Source: JACKAQ01 sp020634975 [NCBI: Calditrichia bacterium] (GTDB lineage: Bacteria; Calditrichota; Calditrichia; RBG-13-44-9). From it: a DNA stretch of 64,000 nucleotides. A model generated the notes under the pieces. The model worked only from the letters and a program-made list of their open reading frames with translations. It made no database searches and was not told the DNA's origin. This document shows, one piece after another, positions 34,459-41,759 of the stretch. A program made the position numbers and the translations under genes. Every line of letters begins with the position of its first letter. Positions within the stretch are counted from its first letter, which is position 1. The stretch spans positions 410,798-474,797 of the forward strand of contig JACKAQ010000003.1 in NCBI GenBank assembly GCA_020634975.1, read 5' to 3'.

Positions 34459-35142
34459 ATGCCAAAAATTTTGATCGTCGAAGATGAACCGCACATGCGC
34501 CAGGGCTTGCGCGACAACCTCGAATTTGAAGGCTACACGGTCGATTTTGCCGAAGACGGCGCCGCCGGTTGGCACAAAATTCAGGAATCGACCTTCGACC
34601 TGATTATTCTCGATGTGATGATGCCCAAAATGTCCGGATTTGATGTGTGCAAAAAGGCCCGCGAAAAGGGCATCCGTACGCCGATCATCATGCTCACTGC
34701 CAAAGGCGAGGAGATTGACAAAGTGTTGGGGCTGGAACTCGGCGCGGACGATTACGTTACCAAACCGTTCAGTTTGCGAGAACTTCTGGCGCGCGTAAAA
34801 GCCGTATTACGGCGAGTTGAAGACGCATCGCCATCTACCCAGAACCAGATTACTATCGGCAATCTGGTGGTCGATTTTTCCACTTACGATGCATTTGTTG
34901 CCGGAAAACCGGAACCGATGTCCCACAAAGAATTCGAGATTCTCAAATTTTTATGGCAACATCAGGGGCAAACCGTCAGCCGCGATCAACTGCTCAACGA
35001 TGTCTGGGGCTACGACCAATTCCCCACTACCCGCACAGTCGATAATTTTATGCTAAAATTGCGCAAACGCATCGAGAACGACCCGGCGCATCCACGCCAT
35101 ATACTAACGGTTCACGGAATCGGCTATAAATTGCTCACCTGA
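34459..35142 (+). CDS. OmpR/PhoB-family response regulator
   Basis: A 227-residue regulator. The receiver domain has the acidic pair EDEP, phospho-acceptor Asp52 in LIILDVMMPKMSG, Thr/Ser in MLTAKG and Lys in TKPFSLRELLARV. It is followed by the winged-helix DNA-binding domain with LSHKEFEILKFLWQHQGQ-like residues and DQLLNDVWGYDQFPTTRTVDNFMLKLRKRIE. The cognate kinase is not adjacent; the orphan kinase at 26746 is the most likely one by distance and type. It starts 39 bases after era. Confidence 0.95.
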   Translation: MPKILIVEDEPHMRQGLRDNLEFEGYTVDFAEDGAAGWHKIQESTFDLIILDVMMPKMSGFDVCKKAREKGIRTPIIMLTAKGEEIDKVLGLELGADDYVTKPFSLRELLARVKAVLRRVEDASPSTQNQITIGNLVVDFSTYDAFVAGKPEPMSHKEFEILKFLWQHQGQTVSRDQLLNDVWGYDQFPTTRTVDNFMLKLRKRIENDPAHPRHILTVHGIGYKLLT

Positions 35143-35254
35143 TGACATTTTGTGACATTTCTTCACCACCTGATGACAACCCATCAGCCTCAATTTTGTA
35201 AATTTCCCCCGTATGTGAAACAGAAACATTAACGGTTGTAGGGGCAAATATTCA

Positions 35255-36346
35255 ATGAAACCTGTTAATAACACAAAAAGACACCTCATTTTTTCGCTGA
35301 TGCTGATGGTCGGCGTTTTATGCACAACGTTTTCAAACGCAATTGCAGCAGATGAATATTTCCGGTTGGTTGATTTGCGCGGGCAGTGGAAATTCGAAAT
35401 CGGTGATGATATGAATTGGGCAAAAGCGGATTTTGACGATTCCGGCTGGGAAGAAATTTTTGTGCCAGCGAGTTGGGAAGATGAAGGTTTTCACGGCTAC
35501 GACGGTTTTGCATGGTATCGCAAGTCCTTTGAATTAAATTTGACCAAATTGCCGGATGCTATTTTTCTCGAATTGGGGCATGTCGATGATTCCGACGAAG
35601 TATATCTTAATGGAAAACTGGTTGGCGCCAAAGGCAGTGTTCCCCCCCATTTCATCACTGCATACAATATTTACCGTCAGTATCTGTTACCTTTCGAATA
35701 TCTGAATCCAAAAGGGGAAAATGTGATTGCCATTCGAGTTTACGATGAACGATTGAATGGCGGTATTGTTAGTGGAAAAATCGGTTTATACGGTGAAGAC
35801 TATCCGTTTTTCGAGAAAATTAATCTCGAGGGCGTCTGGAAATTGCGCATCGGTGACGAAGAAGAATGGCAAAACACCAATTACGACGACTCAGGCTGGG
35901 AAACCGTGATGGTGCCATTAAATTGGAATTATCAAGGTTTTCGCGATTACGACGGCTACGCCTGGTATCGGAAAAATGTCCGGATTCCAGCGGAGTTCGG
36001 CAAACAAAAACTGGTGCTGCTGCTCGGGCAAATTGACGATTTGGACGAAACCTATTTCAACGGGAAATTGATCGGGCGAACCGGCGAACGCCTGGGGCGT
36101 AGAAAACCGGATGTGCGCGGCAACGAGTGGCAAATTTACCGGGCATACGAAATTCCCAATGAATTAATTAACTACGATGGCAATAACCTTATTGCAGTTC
36201 GTGTTTACGATGACATTTACGATGGTGGCATATACAACGGTCCCGTTGCGATTGTTACCGAAGACGCGATCGACCGATGGGATAAAATTGATGACAGCCA
36301 ACCATTCCGCTCTTTTTGGGAAGTTTTGGACGCCATTTTCAAATAA
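35255..36346 (+). CDS. Secreted protein made of two galactose-binding-like (beta-galactosidase N-terminal-type) modules
   Basis: A 363-residue secreted protein with a signal peptide ending near SNAIAA. Two halves of about 150 residues repeat each other: LRGQWKFEIGDDMNWAKADF, DDSGWEEIFVPASWEDEGFH and GYDGFAWYRKSFEL correspond to LEGVWKLRIGDEEEWQNTNY, DDSGWETVMVPLNWNYQGFR and DYDGYAWYRKNVRI. In both, Asp/Glu in VYLNGKLVG or TYFNGKLIG and NVIAIRVYD/NLIAVRVYD close the jelly roll. This is the carbohydrate-binding fold found before catalytic domains of GH2 enzymes. No catalytic domain is attached, so a binding or adhesive role is inferred. Confidence 0.75.
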   Translation: MKPVNNTKRHLIFSLMLMVGVLCTTFSNAIAADEYFRLVDLRGQWKFEIGDDMNWAKADFDDSGWEEIFVPASWEDEGFHGYDGFAWYRKSFELNLTKLPDAIFLELGHVDDSDEVYLNGKLVGAKGSVPPHFITAYNIYRQYLLPFEYLNPKGENVIAIRVYDERLNGGIVSGKIGLYGEDYPFFEKINLEGVWKLRIGDEEEWQNTNYDDSGWETVMVPLNWNYQGFRDYDGYAWYRKNVRIPAEFGKQKLVLLLGQIDDLDETYFNGKLIGRTGERLGRRKPDVRGNEWQIYRAYEIPNELINYDGNNLIAVRVYDDIYDGGIYNGPVAIVTEDAIDRWDKIDDSQPFRSFWEVLDAIFK

Positions 36347-36658
36347 ACTATCGATTCCGAAAACTCAAAAAATAGTTGGATAAAAAAATCGCCCCGCAAA
36401 TCCAGCACCGGAAATCGCTGCACCCGTTGGCTGAAACATTAACTTTATTCGCAATTTCATACCTGAACCACCTGCCAAAGTGACATAGAAATATTTGTTT
36501 TCCTACCAATTTCTCTTATATTTAGCGCATCAGAAACCGATATCCGAATTGAATTATCCTTTCTTCTTGGGAAAAACACGGTAATGTTTCTTGCTGACCG
36601 GGAAAATCGGATAACGGCACAATTGAGCATCACAAATTGAAACACAGAGGATATGCAC
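36347..36658. other. Gene-free interval
   Basis: About 310 AT-rich bases between the galactose-binding-fold gene and the polyphosphate glucokinase gene. No convincing gene, RNA or strong hairpin is visible. A weak likeness to a degenerate sorting-domain sequence on the minus strand was noticed but not accepted. Confidence 0.4.
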
Positions 36659-37417
36659 ATGAAAGTTTTGGGAGTTGATATTGGCGGTTCCGGCATAAAA
36701 GGTCAACCGGTGGATATTGAAAGCGGTAAACTGATTTCTGAACGTGAGAGATTTGAAACGCCACAGCCTGCCACACCAAAATCGGTTGCAGAAACACTCA
36801 AAAAATTAGTCCGGCATTTTGATTGGAAAGGGCCGATTGGCTGCGGTTTTCCGGCGATTATTCAGGATGGCGTTGCTCGAAGCGCATCAAATGTAGACAA
36901 AAAATGGATTGGAACCGATGCAGAAGCGCTGTTCCGAGATTACACCGACTGCCCGACGTATGTTGTAAACGACGCAGACGCCGCCGGTATTGCTGAAGTA
37001 AAGTTTGGTGCCGGAAAAAAACACAACGGCGTTATTCTGCTAATTACTATCGGCACCGGATTGGGTTCTGCACTGTTTACAAACGGGCAGCTTGTGCCAA
37101 ATACTGAGCTCGGACATCTGATCCTCCATGGCGAAAAAGCGGAGCTGTACGCATCCGACGCCGCACGGAAACGCGACGATCTTTCATGGAAATCTTGGGG
37201 AAAACGATTTAACGAATACCTGCAGCATTTGGAATTCCTGTTCTCACCCGATCTGATTATCCTGGGTGGCGGCGCCAGCAAAAAAATGGATAAGTTCAAG
37301 AATAAACTGGAATTAAGAACAGAAGTTGTTCCGGCAAAAATGCTCAACAATGCCGGAACGGTCGGCGCGGCACTGTATGCCGGCTATCGTCATTTTCCGG
37401 TAAATTTGCGAAAATAG
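36659..37417 (+). CDS. ppgK: Polyphosphate glucokinase (ROK-like)
   Basis: A 252-residue ROK-superfamily kinase of the short polyphosphate glucokinase type. The phosphate loop is [13 protein letters not shown] (about 6-18), the second is [11 protein letters not shown], and [23 protein letters not shown] with VVNDADAAG forms the sugar site, where Asp is the catalytic base. The zinc-binding cysteine cluster of classical ROK kinases is absent, as usual for this branch. It phosphorylates glucose using polyphosphate, ATP or both. The ATG at 36659 follows GAGG at eight bases and is preferred over the ATG two codons upstream. Confidence 0.88.
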   Translation: MKVLGVDIGGSGIKGQPVDIESGKLISERERFETPQPATPKSVAETLKKLVRHFDWKGPIGCGFPAIIQDGVARSASNVDKKWIGTDAEALFRDYTDCPTYVVNDADAAGIAEVKFGAGKKHNGVILLITIGTGLGSALFTNGQLVPNTELGHLILHGEKAELYASDAARKRDDLSWKSWGKRFNEYLQHLEFLFSPDLIILGGGASKKMDKFKNKLELRTEVVPAKMLNNAGTVGAALYAGYRHFPVNLRK

Positions 37418-37532
37418 CTTTGGCTGTGCCGCAAGAATTTACTGCAATTTATATTTATTATCCGGTAAGGTTTTCGCGGGTATCTCCGACAATGAAACTA
37501 CATTAACACGGAAGTTAGGCTACGGGAGAAGA

Positions 37533-37907
37533 ATGGACCGCATCATCCTCGGTAAAAATGTTTCCAAATCCATTGCTACGGCAATTCGCAAAGCAGTTCA
37601 GCTAAATAAAGCGCGGCTCATGCAGGAAATCCGCCAATCCAGAGGCTTGTATGAAATATTACAAAAATGGAAATCCGGCGCTACATTGAATGAAGAAGAA
37701 CGGGAGTTTGCCATTTCACAACTGCTCGATATTGCCAAAACAATACCGACGCTAACAATTTTCATGCTGCCTTTTGGGGGTCTGGTGCTGTTCTTTATCA
37801 TCAAATATTTGCCGATCCAGATTTTACCCAAATCCTTTTACCAAATCACAGAATCGAGCCTCGCACTGGAAGCAGCGAAATCGCCCGTCACCGATCCCAC
37901 CAATTGA
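37533..37907 (+). CDS. Small LETM1-like protein
   Basis: A 124-residue protein with one hydrophobic segment. The sequence ATLNEEEREFAISQLLDIAKTIP followed by TLTIFMLPFGGLVLFFIIKYLPIQILPKSF matches the membrane-proximal core of LETM1 proteins (mitochondrial cation homeostasis and ribosome binding): an acidic TxEE stretch, D-L-x-K-x-I-P, FMLPFGG and LPKSF. Bacterial short versions of this core occur but their role is unknown to me. The N-terminal part is basic and helical. GGGAG precedes the ATG. A large hairpin lies 37 bases after the stop. Confidence 0.7.
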   Translation: MDRIILGKNVSKSIATAIRKAVQLNKARLMQEIRQSRGLYEILQKWKSGATLNEEEREFAISQLLDIAKTIPTLTIFMLPFGGLVLFFIIKYLPIQILPKSFYQITESSLALEAAKSPVTDPTN

Positions 37908-37943
37908 CATATTTTTGTTCTGCCAAATCACGATATAAATTCG

Positions 37944-38020
37944 TGACAGTTCACTCCTCTTACCCATAAAACTTATTCAGGCACCGATCCTTCAGGCAAG
38001 AGGAGCAACTGTCGTTTTTT
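37944..38020 (+). terminator. Large interrupted hairpin followed by a T-run
   Basis: GACAGTT at 37945-37951 and CTCCTCTT at 37954-37961 pair with AAGAGGAG at 37998-38005 and AACTGTC at 38007-38013. This leaves a small asymmetric internal loop and a 36-base top loop that holds a direct repeat of TTCAGGCA. GTCGTTTTTT follows. It could be the terminator of the LETM1-like gene or a structured RNA; the loop is unusually long for a simple terminator. Confidence 0.5.
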
Positions 38021-38258
38021 ACAATTGTAAATTCAACAAGTCGCCGACTCCAAATAATCGATTATGGGAAAATTGCGAGCGCAGAAAACAGGATAATGGA
38101 TTTTTATGCAGAATAACGAGTATTAGAACCACTTTTTCCTAAATACGTGGATATTATACAAAATCATTATTCCCATCGCAACCACAAATCATTGGGTACA
38201 ACAGTTTTTTTAGGGGAAAATCCATCCCGCTTTTTATAGAACACTATTCCACGATTTA

Positions 38259-38293
38259 TATCAGAAATTTGACTATTTTTCAAATTTCTGATA
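38259..38293. repeat. 13-bp inverted repeat
   Basis: TATCAGAAATTTG at 38259-38271 is mirrored by CAAATTTCTGATA at 38281-38293 across nine bases. No T-run follows. It lies about 160 bases upstream of a sigma-54-like promoter, a distance at which enhancer sites for NtrC-type activators are found, so an activator site is possible. Confidence 0.45.
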
Positions 38294-38448
38294 ATCAATG
38301 GTAAAATGATAGCGTCATTTTGCAACAGTTTTGAATTGCAAAGCATTCAATTGCACTTTCGTATGTTAATTATTTACAGATACTTAGACCACCTTCAATT
38401 AATAAACCATTCACCCATTACAATTTTCACAGAACACACTTGAGCCGT

Positions 38449-38464
38449 TGGCATCTTTTTGGCA
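38449..38464 (+). promoter_or_regulatory. Candidate sigma-54 (-24/-12) promoter
   Basis: TGGCATC-TTTT-TGGCA shows GG at 38450-38451 and GC at 38462-38463, ten bases apart as required, close to the TGGCACG-N4-TTGCW consensus. The start codon of the lipoprotein at 38494 is 31 bases downstream of the GC. A sigma-54-activator gene is encoded 3.3 kb downstream in the same direction. Confidence 0.55.
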
Positions 38465-38493
38465 GTATCTGCATAATAAAAAACGGAAATGAA

Positions 38494-38907
38494 ATGAAGA
38501 ACAATATTGCAAAAAACAGCGCGATAACCGTGTTAGGCATTTTCCTGTTAACAGCATGTTTGATCAACCCGGACAGCACGGATAATTCGTCAGAAATCAA
38601 TGATTCGTTGGTATTCAGCATCGATTCCATTCGGGTGGTCAGCAATAACAACAGGGTCATCGAATTGACATGCTTTACTACCACCAACGATCCATGTTAC
38701 AGCCTGGCCTATTCCAAAATCACACATTCCGATAACACCATTCGAATTACGCCGGTTGTCCAACGAGATCCGGCTTTAATTTGCCCGATGGTTTTGGGCA
38801 GTCTCGATTTCGATGTGTCGTTTGCAGTGCCGGAAAACGGTTTTTATGATCTCAAATTTGTCGATCAGCAGTCGGAACTGGACACAACTATTTTTGTCGG
38901 AGATTGA
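38494..38907 (+). CDS. Small lipoprotein of unknown function
   Basis: A 137-residue lipoprotein: short signal sequence (KNNIAKNSAITVLGIFLLTAC) with the lipobox LTAC, then DSTD-rich residues and a compact beta-rich domain with four Cys. The ATG at 38494 is preceded by GGAA at usable spacing and fits the signal peptide; the upstream extension of the frame was rejected because it overlaps the sigma-54-like promoter. The family is not recognised. Its promoter suggests regulation by the NtrC-type protein at 41760 or another such activator. Confidence 0.7.
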   Translation: MKNNIAKNSAITVLGIFLLTACLINPDSTDNSSEINDSLVFSIDSIRVVSNNNRVIELTCFTTTNDPCYSLAYSKITHSDNTIRITPVVQRDPALICPMVLGSLDFDVSFAVPENGFYDLKFVDQQSELDTTIFVGD

Positions 38908-38971
38908 TATTCACCGCTCTCTAACACATTTTTCGCACAGACAATTCACCAATTATAAATGGAGAAAAATC

Positions 38972-39421
38972 ATGATGTTAAATAAAATATTTATTATCAG
39001 TTTTACGGTGGCAATTGCGGCTTTCTTACTTTCATGCTCCGAATCCCCCACCGATAGCGGGCGCAAAATTACATTTGGCTCCAATTACGCCGAAGGAAAA
39101 GGTGAATTTCCGGAAGCGTATTTGAGCAGCGGCTCGGACAGGGAAAATACGTTTCGTTCGTTAAAATCGATCCGCAACAGCGACGGCAGTTTAGCATTGG
39201 AAGTTAGCGGTTGGGGCATCCGGGAAATGGGAATTATGTGCCGACGAGAAATTGAAAACGAAACGCTGCGCTTATCAATCACCCATTTTTGCGGAACCGT
39301 GCAAACACTCACACCGGAAAAAGTCAAATTCGATCAACTGGTGACACTGGCTACGGAAGATTCGCTATCGCGGATAGTGTTTATCGCCACCGGCGATTCG
39401 CTAGTTCTGGAAAAACGATAG
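38972..39421 (+). CDS. Small lipoprotein of unknown function
   Basis: A 149-residue lipoprotein with the signal MMLNKIFIISFTVAIAAFLL ending in LLSC, then SPTDSG. GGAG stands seven bases before the ATG at 38972. The body has SLALEVSGWGIREMGIMCRR and two further Cys, possibly forming a disulfide. It follows the previous lipoprotein by 64 bases in the same orientation and precedes the histidine kinase gene by 105 bases. The likely role is at the envelope as part of the same signalling cluster; this is an inference from position. Confidence 0.7.
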   Translation: MMLNKIFIISFTVAIAAFLLSCSESPTDSGRKITFGSNYAEGKGEFPEAYLSSGSDRENTFRSLKSIRNSDGSLALEVSGWGIREMGIMCRREIENETLRLSITHFCGTVQTLTPEKVKFDQLVTLATEDSLSRIVFIATGDSLVLEKR

Positions 39422-39526
39422 CGGTAATCAAATATTTCCGTTACATTTTGGAAATTGCGCAACTGTTCGTGGGTGATTGCCGTTTAAATATGGGTAAAAA
39501 ATATAAACCGGGTGGACGTGTAAGTA

Positions 39527-40900
39527 TTGTTAAAACATCGCATTATATTGATTTTTTCTGCGCTGACCACCGTACTGGTTGCGGTGATGGCGTGGGTGAG
39601 CTATGTGGCCGTCCGGGAAATTTACCTCAACCAGGTTTCGGAGCAAACCCGGTTGCTCACCCGGTTGATCGGCAGCAGCATCGATGCAAAATATCTCACG
39701 TTTATCGACGCCAATCAGCCATCACAGCGGGCGATCAGCTATTATCGCGATCAATTGGCGGAACATGCAGAAGCGTTGCTGGTTGGAAATATTGTGTTGT
39801 TTGACCAGAATTTTCAAATACTTACGCAAACTGAATCAGCTGCGCTTCCCGTTGAAAGCGATGCGCGATTGCTGCTGTTCACCAACGACATCCGGCAGTT
39901 GAATATCGCAGAAGCCGGTGCCTCTCTGCCGTTTAAAGGGCACGACCAGCAGTGGTATTTGTGGGGATTTTACCGTTTGGACAGCGAACATTGGCTGGGC
40001 ATTCGCGAAAGCGCCGCGCGATTTGCCGAAGTGGAGAAACTGCCGAAAATTTTTGGCGCGATCGGGCTGATTGGGCTGGCATTCACCATTTTTGCGGGCG
40101 TTTGGCTGGCGAGCAGCATTACCAAACCCATCAACCAACTGGTGAAATTCAGCCGAAAACTCGGTGAGGGTGATTTTACCGCAAAAGCACCGTTGGTGAA
40201 TCCCGGCGAACTGGCAATTCTGGCATCTGCGATGGACAATATGCGCCAGGATTTGCTGCACAAAAATCGCGAAAAAGAGGCGATGCTAGCCCAAATTGCT
40301 CACGAAATCCGAAATCCGCTCGGCGGGATGGAACTGCTTTCCGGATTGGTGAAAGAGGATTTGCAGCAACACGGTGCCGATGCAGGATACATCGACAAAA
40401 TTCTGGCAGAAATCGGCGGGCTGAAATCGTTGATCAACGCCTATCTCAACTACAGCCGCCCGACGCTGCCAAATCCCGAACCGTTGAACATTGCGGAAGT
40501 GCTCAGCGAAGTACAGGAAACGTTGCGACACAAATTCAGCCAAAAAAACGCCCAATTTGAACCATCTGTGAACGGTGCAGTATTGAACTTTGACAGACAA
40601 CATTTGCGGCAAATTTTGTTCAATTTATTGAACAACAGCCTGCAATCGCTGCCGGATGGCGGAACAATCCGGGTGGAATCCCGGCAATCGCGCATCGAAA
40701 TTTGTGATGATGGTCCGGGCATTGATGTAGCGCATTTGCCCAAAATTTTCGATCCGTTTTTTACCACGCGCGAATCCGGCACGGGTTTGGGATTGGCAAT
40801 TTGCCAAAAACTTTGCCGGGAAAACGACGCTTTGCTAACCGTCGAAAATCTGGAAAACGGCGGTTGTAAATTTTCGATAATACAGGAGTTTAACCAATGA
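39527..40900 (+). CDS. NtrB-type sensor histidine kinase with HAMP domain
   Basis: A 457-residue kinase. Membrane segments lie at about 5-27 and 174-197, with a periplasmic region between them. A HAMP domain follows (SSITKPINQLVKFSRKLGEGDFTAKAPLVNPGELAILASAMDNM). The phosphorylation site is AQIAHEIRNPLGGMELL (His259), and the ATPase domain has LNNSLQSLPDGG, DDGPGI and GTGLGLAI. It is the short HATPase form seen with NtrC-type regulators. TTG at 39527 is the only start in the open region. The stop overlaps the META-domain gene (ATGA), and the regulator follows two genes later. Confidence 0.9.
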   Translation: MLKHRIILIFSALTTVLVAVMAWVSYVAVREIYLNQVSEQTRLLTRLIGSSIDAKYLTFIDANQPSQRAISYYRDQLAEHAEALLVGNIVLFDQNFQILTQTESAALPVESDARLLLFTNDIRQLNIAEAGASLPFKGHDQQWYLWGFYRLDSEHWLGIRESAARFAEVEKLPKIFGAIGLIGLAFTIFAGVWLASSITKPINQLVKFSRKLGEGDFTAKAPLVNPGELAILASAMDNMRQDLLHKNREKEAMLAQIAHEIRNPLGGMELLSGLVKEDLQQHGADAGYIDKILAEIGGLKSLINAYLNYSRPTLPNPEPLNIAEVLSEVQETLRHKFSQKNAQFEPSVNGAVLNFDRQHLRQILFNLLNNSLQSLPDGGTIRVESRQSRIEICDDGPGIDVAHLPKIFDPFFTTRESGTGLGLAICQKLCRENDALLTVENLENGGCKFSIIQEFNQ

Positions 40901-41334
40901 AGCACATGTTTTGGCTGACAGTAGCTTTCACATTTACACTGATTGTATCCTGCGATAATTTGACAGATAACGAAAAAACGCAAAAAGAATTACTCGGCAG
41001 AATTTGGCAATTGCAATCGCTGGAAACCATCGACGGCGATAAAATTGATGTTCCCGAAGACCAATTTTACACCCTGCAAATTCACGAAGACGGCTCGTTT
41101 GGCGGCACATCCGACTGCAACGCGTATGGCGGAAAAGTGAATTTTGATGACGGATTATTCCGCGTAACCGAGCTGGTTCACACCGAAGCCTATTGCGGCG
41201 ATGAATCGCTGGACGGAACGTATATGAACGCGTTGCAATCTGCGCTCGCATTCGAAGTTCGTTCTGGGCGATTGCGCATTTTTTACGTTGACGGTTTCCA
41301 AACGATGGTGTTTTTGGAACAGTTAAGTCAATAA
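40897..41334 (+). CDS. META-domain lipoprotein (HslJ-like)
   Basis: A 145-residue lipoprotein with the lipobox IVSC and the META domain pattern: LLGRIWQLQSLETIDGDKID, FYTLQIHEDGSFGGTSDCNAYGG and TEAYCGDESLDGTYMNALQSALAFEV, where W, GG.SDCN.Y.G and a later Cys are typical. HslJ-like proteins are outer-membrane or periplasmic and linked to stress. Coupled by overlap to the kinase gene, it is placed between a kinase and its regulator, which suggests a role in sensing or in the response. Six bases of AAGGAGG precede the next gene. Confidence 0.85.
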   Translation: MKHMFWLTVAFTFTLIVSCDNLTDNEKTQKELLGRIWQLQSLETIDGDKIDVPEDQFYTLQIHEDGSFGGTSDCNAYGGKVNFDDGLFRVTELVHTEAYCGDESLDGTYMNALQSALAFEVRSGRLRIFYVDGFQTMVFLEQLSQ

Positions 41335-41348
41335 AGGAGGAAATTCAA

Positions 41349-41747
41349 ATGAAAAGAATGTTCGTTTTACTTTCAATAATTTTTTTGTGGGCATGTGATC
41401 AGAGTACAGATTTAAAGAAACAGGCCGAGTTGCCCAACCCGCAAGTTGTTGCGTTTTCCGAACTGCCGCAAAGCACAGCATCCACCTACTTTTTGATCGG
41501 CAAATTTAACGATTACGAAACCAACTTGCGCCGTGCGATTTCGAACGGTGTGGATGTTCAGGAAGCGTGGATACCATTAAGTACATCGCCGTGTGAATGC
41601 ATAACTTGCACCGATGCGATGCAAATTCGCGTCATCGGCGCAACTGAAGAATTGGAGCAATTGGGTTTCGTACACGACACCGATCCGTGGCAAATCAATT
41701 GCGGTGTGCAGGATTTCGCCCATTATACTTTCACAGAAACAGAATAG
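41349..41747 (+). CDS. Small Cys-containing lipoprotein between kinase and regulator
   Basis: A 132-residue lipoprotein: MKRMFVLLSIIFLWACDQS with lipobox LWAC. The rest includes TSPCECITCTDAMQIRV, a CxCxxC-type cluster, and FVHDTDPWQINCGVQDF. The cluster could bind a metal or act as a redox switch, but no family is recognised. It has a strong AAGGAGG site nine bases before the ATG. It stands 12 bases before the sigma-54 activator gene, and a second sigma-54-like sequence lies within its last codons. Confidence 0.75.
   Translation: MKRMFVLLSIIFLWACDQSTDLKKQAELPNPQVVAFSELPQSTASTYFLIGKFNDYETNLRRAISNGVDVQEAWIPLSTSPCECITCTDAMQIRVIGATEELEQLGFVHDTDPWQINCGVQDFAHYTFTETE
41688..41703 (+). promoter_or_regulatory. 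Possible sigma-54 promoter inside the lipoprotein gene
   Basis: TGGCAAA-TCAA-TTGCG has GG at 41689-41690 and GC at 41701-41702 with ten bases between, and matches the consensus well at TGGCA and TTGC. It is 58 bases upstream of the activator ATG, so it could drive autoregulated expression of that gene. The same bases encode Trp-Gln-Ile-Asn-Cys, so a chance match is quite possible. Confidence 0.3.
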
Positions 41748-41759
41748 AAACAGAAACTT

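Larger units (their letters stand above)
37908..38448. other. Gene-free interval with two inverted repeats
   Basis: About 540 AT-rich bases with no supported gene between the LETM1-like protein and the first lipoprotein of the next cluster. It contains the large inverted repeat at 37944-38020, the palindrome TTTACAATTGTAAA at 38018-38031 and a 13-bp inverted repeat at 38259-38293. Confidence 0.5.

Noticed and set aside
36420-36650. Minus-strand sequence resembling a T9SS sorting domain (VIRFS..., RISVSDALN, and in another frame KYFYVTLAGG)
   Set aside because: It needs at least one frameshift, lacks the NPFNP-type start, and the likeness is weak. It may be chance.
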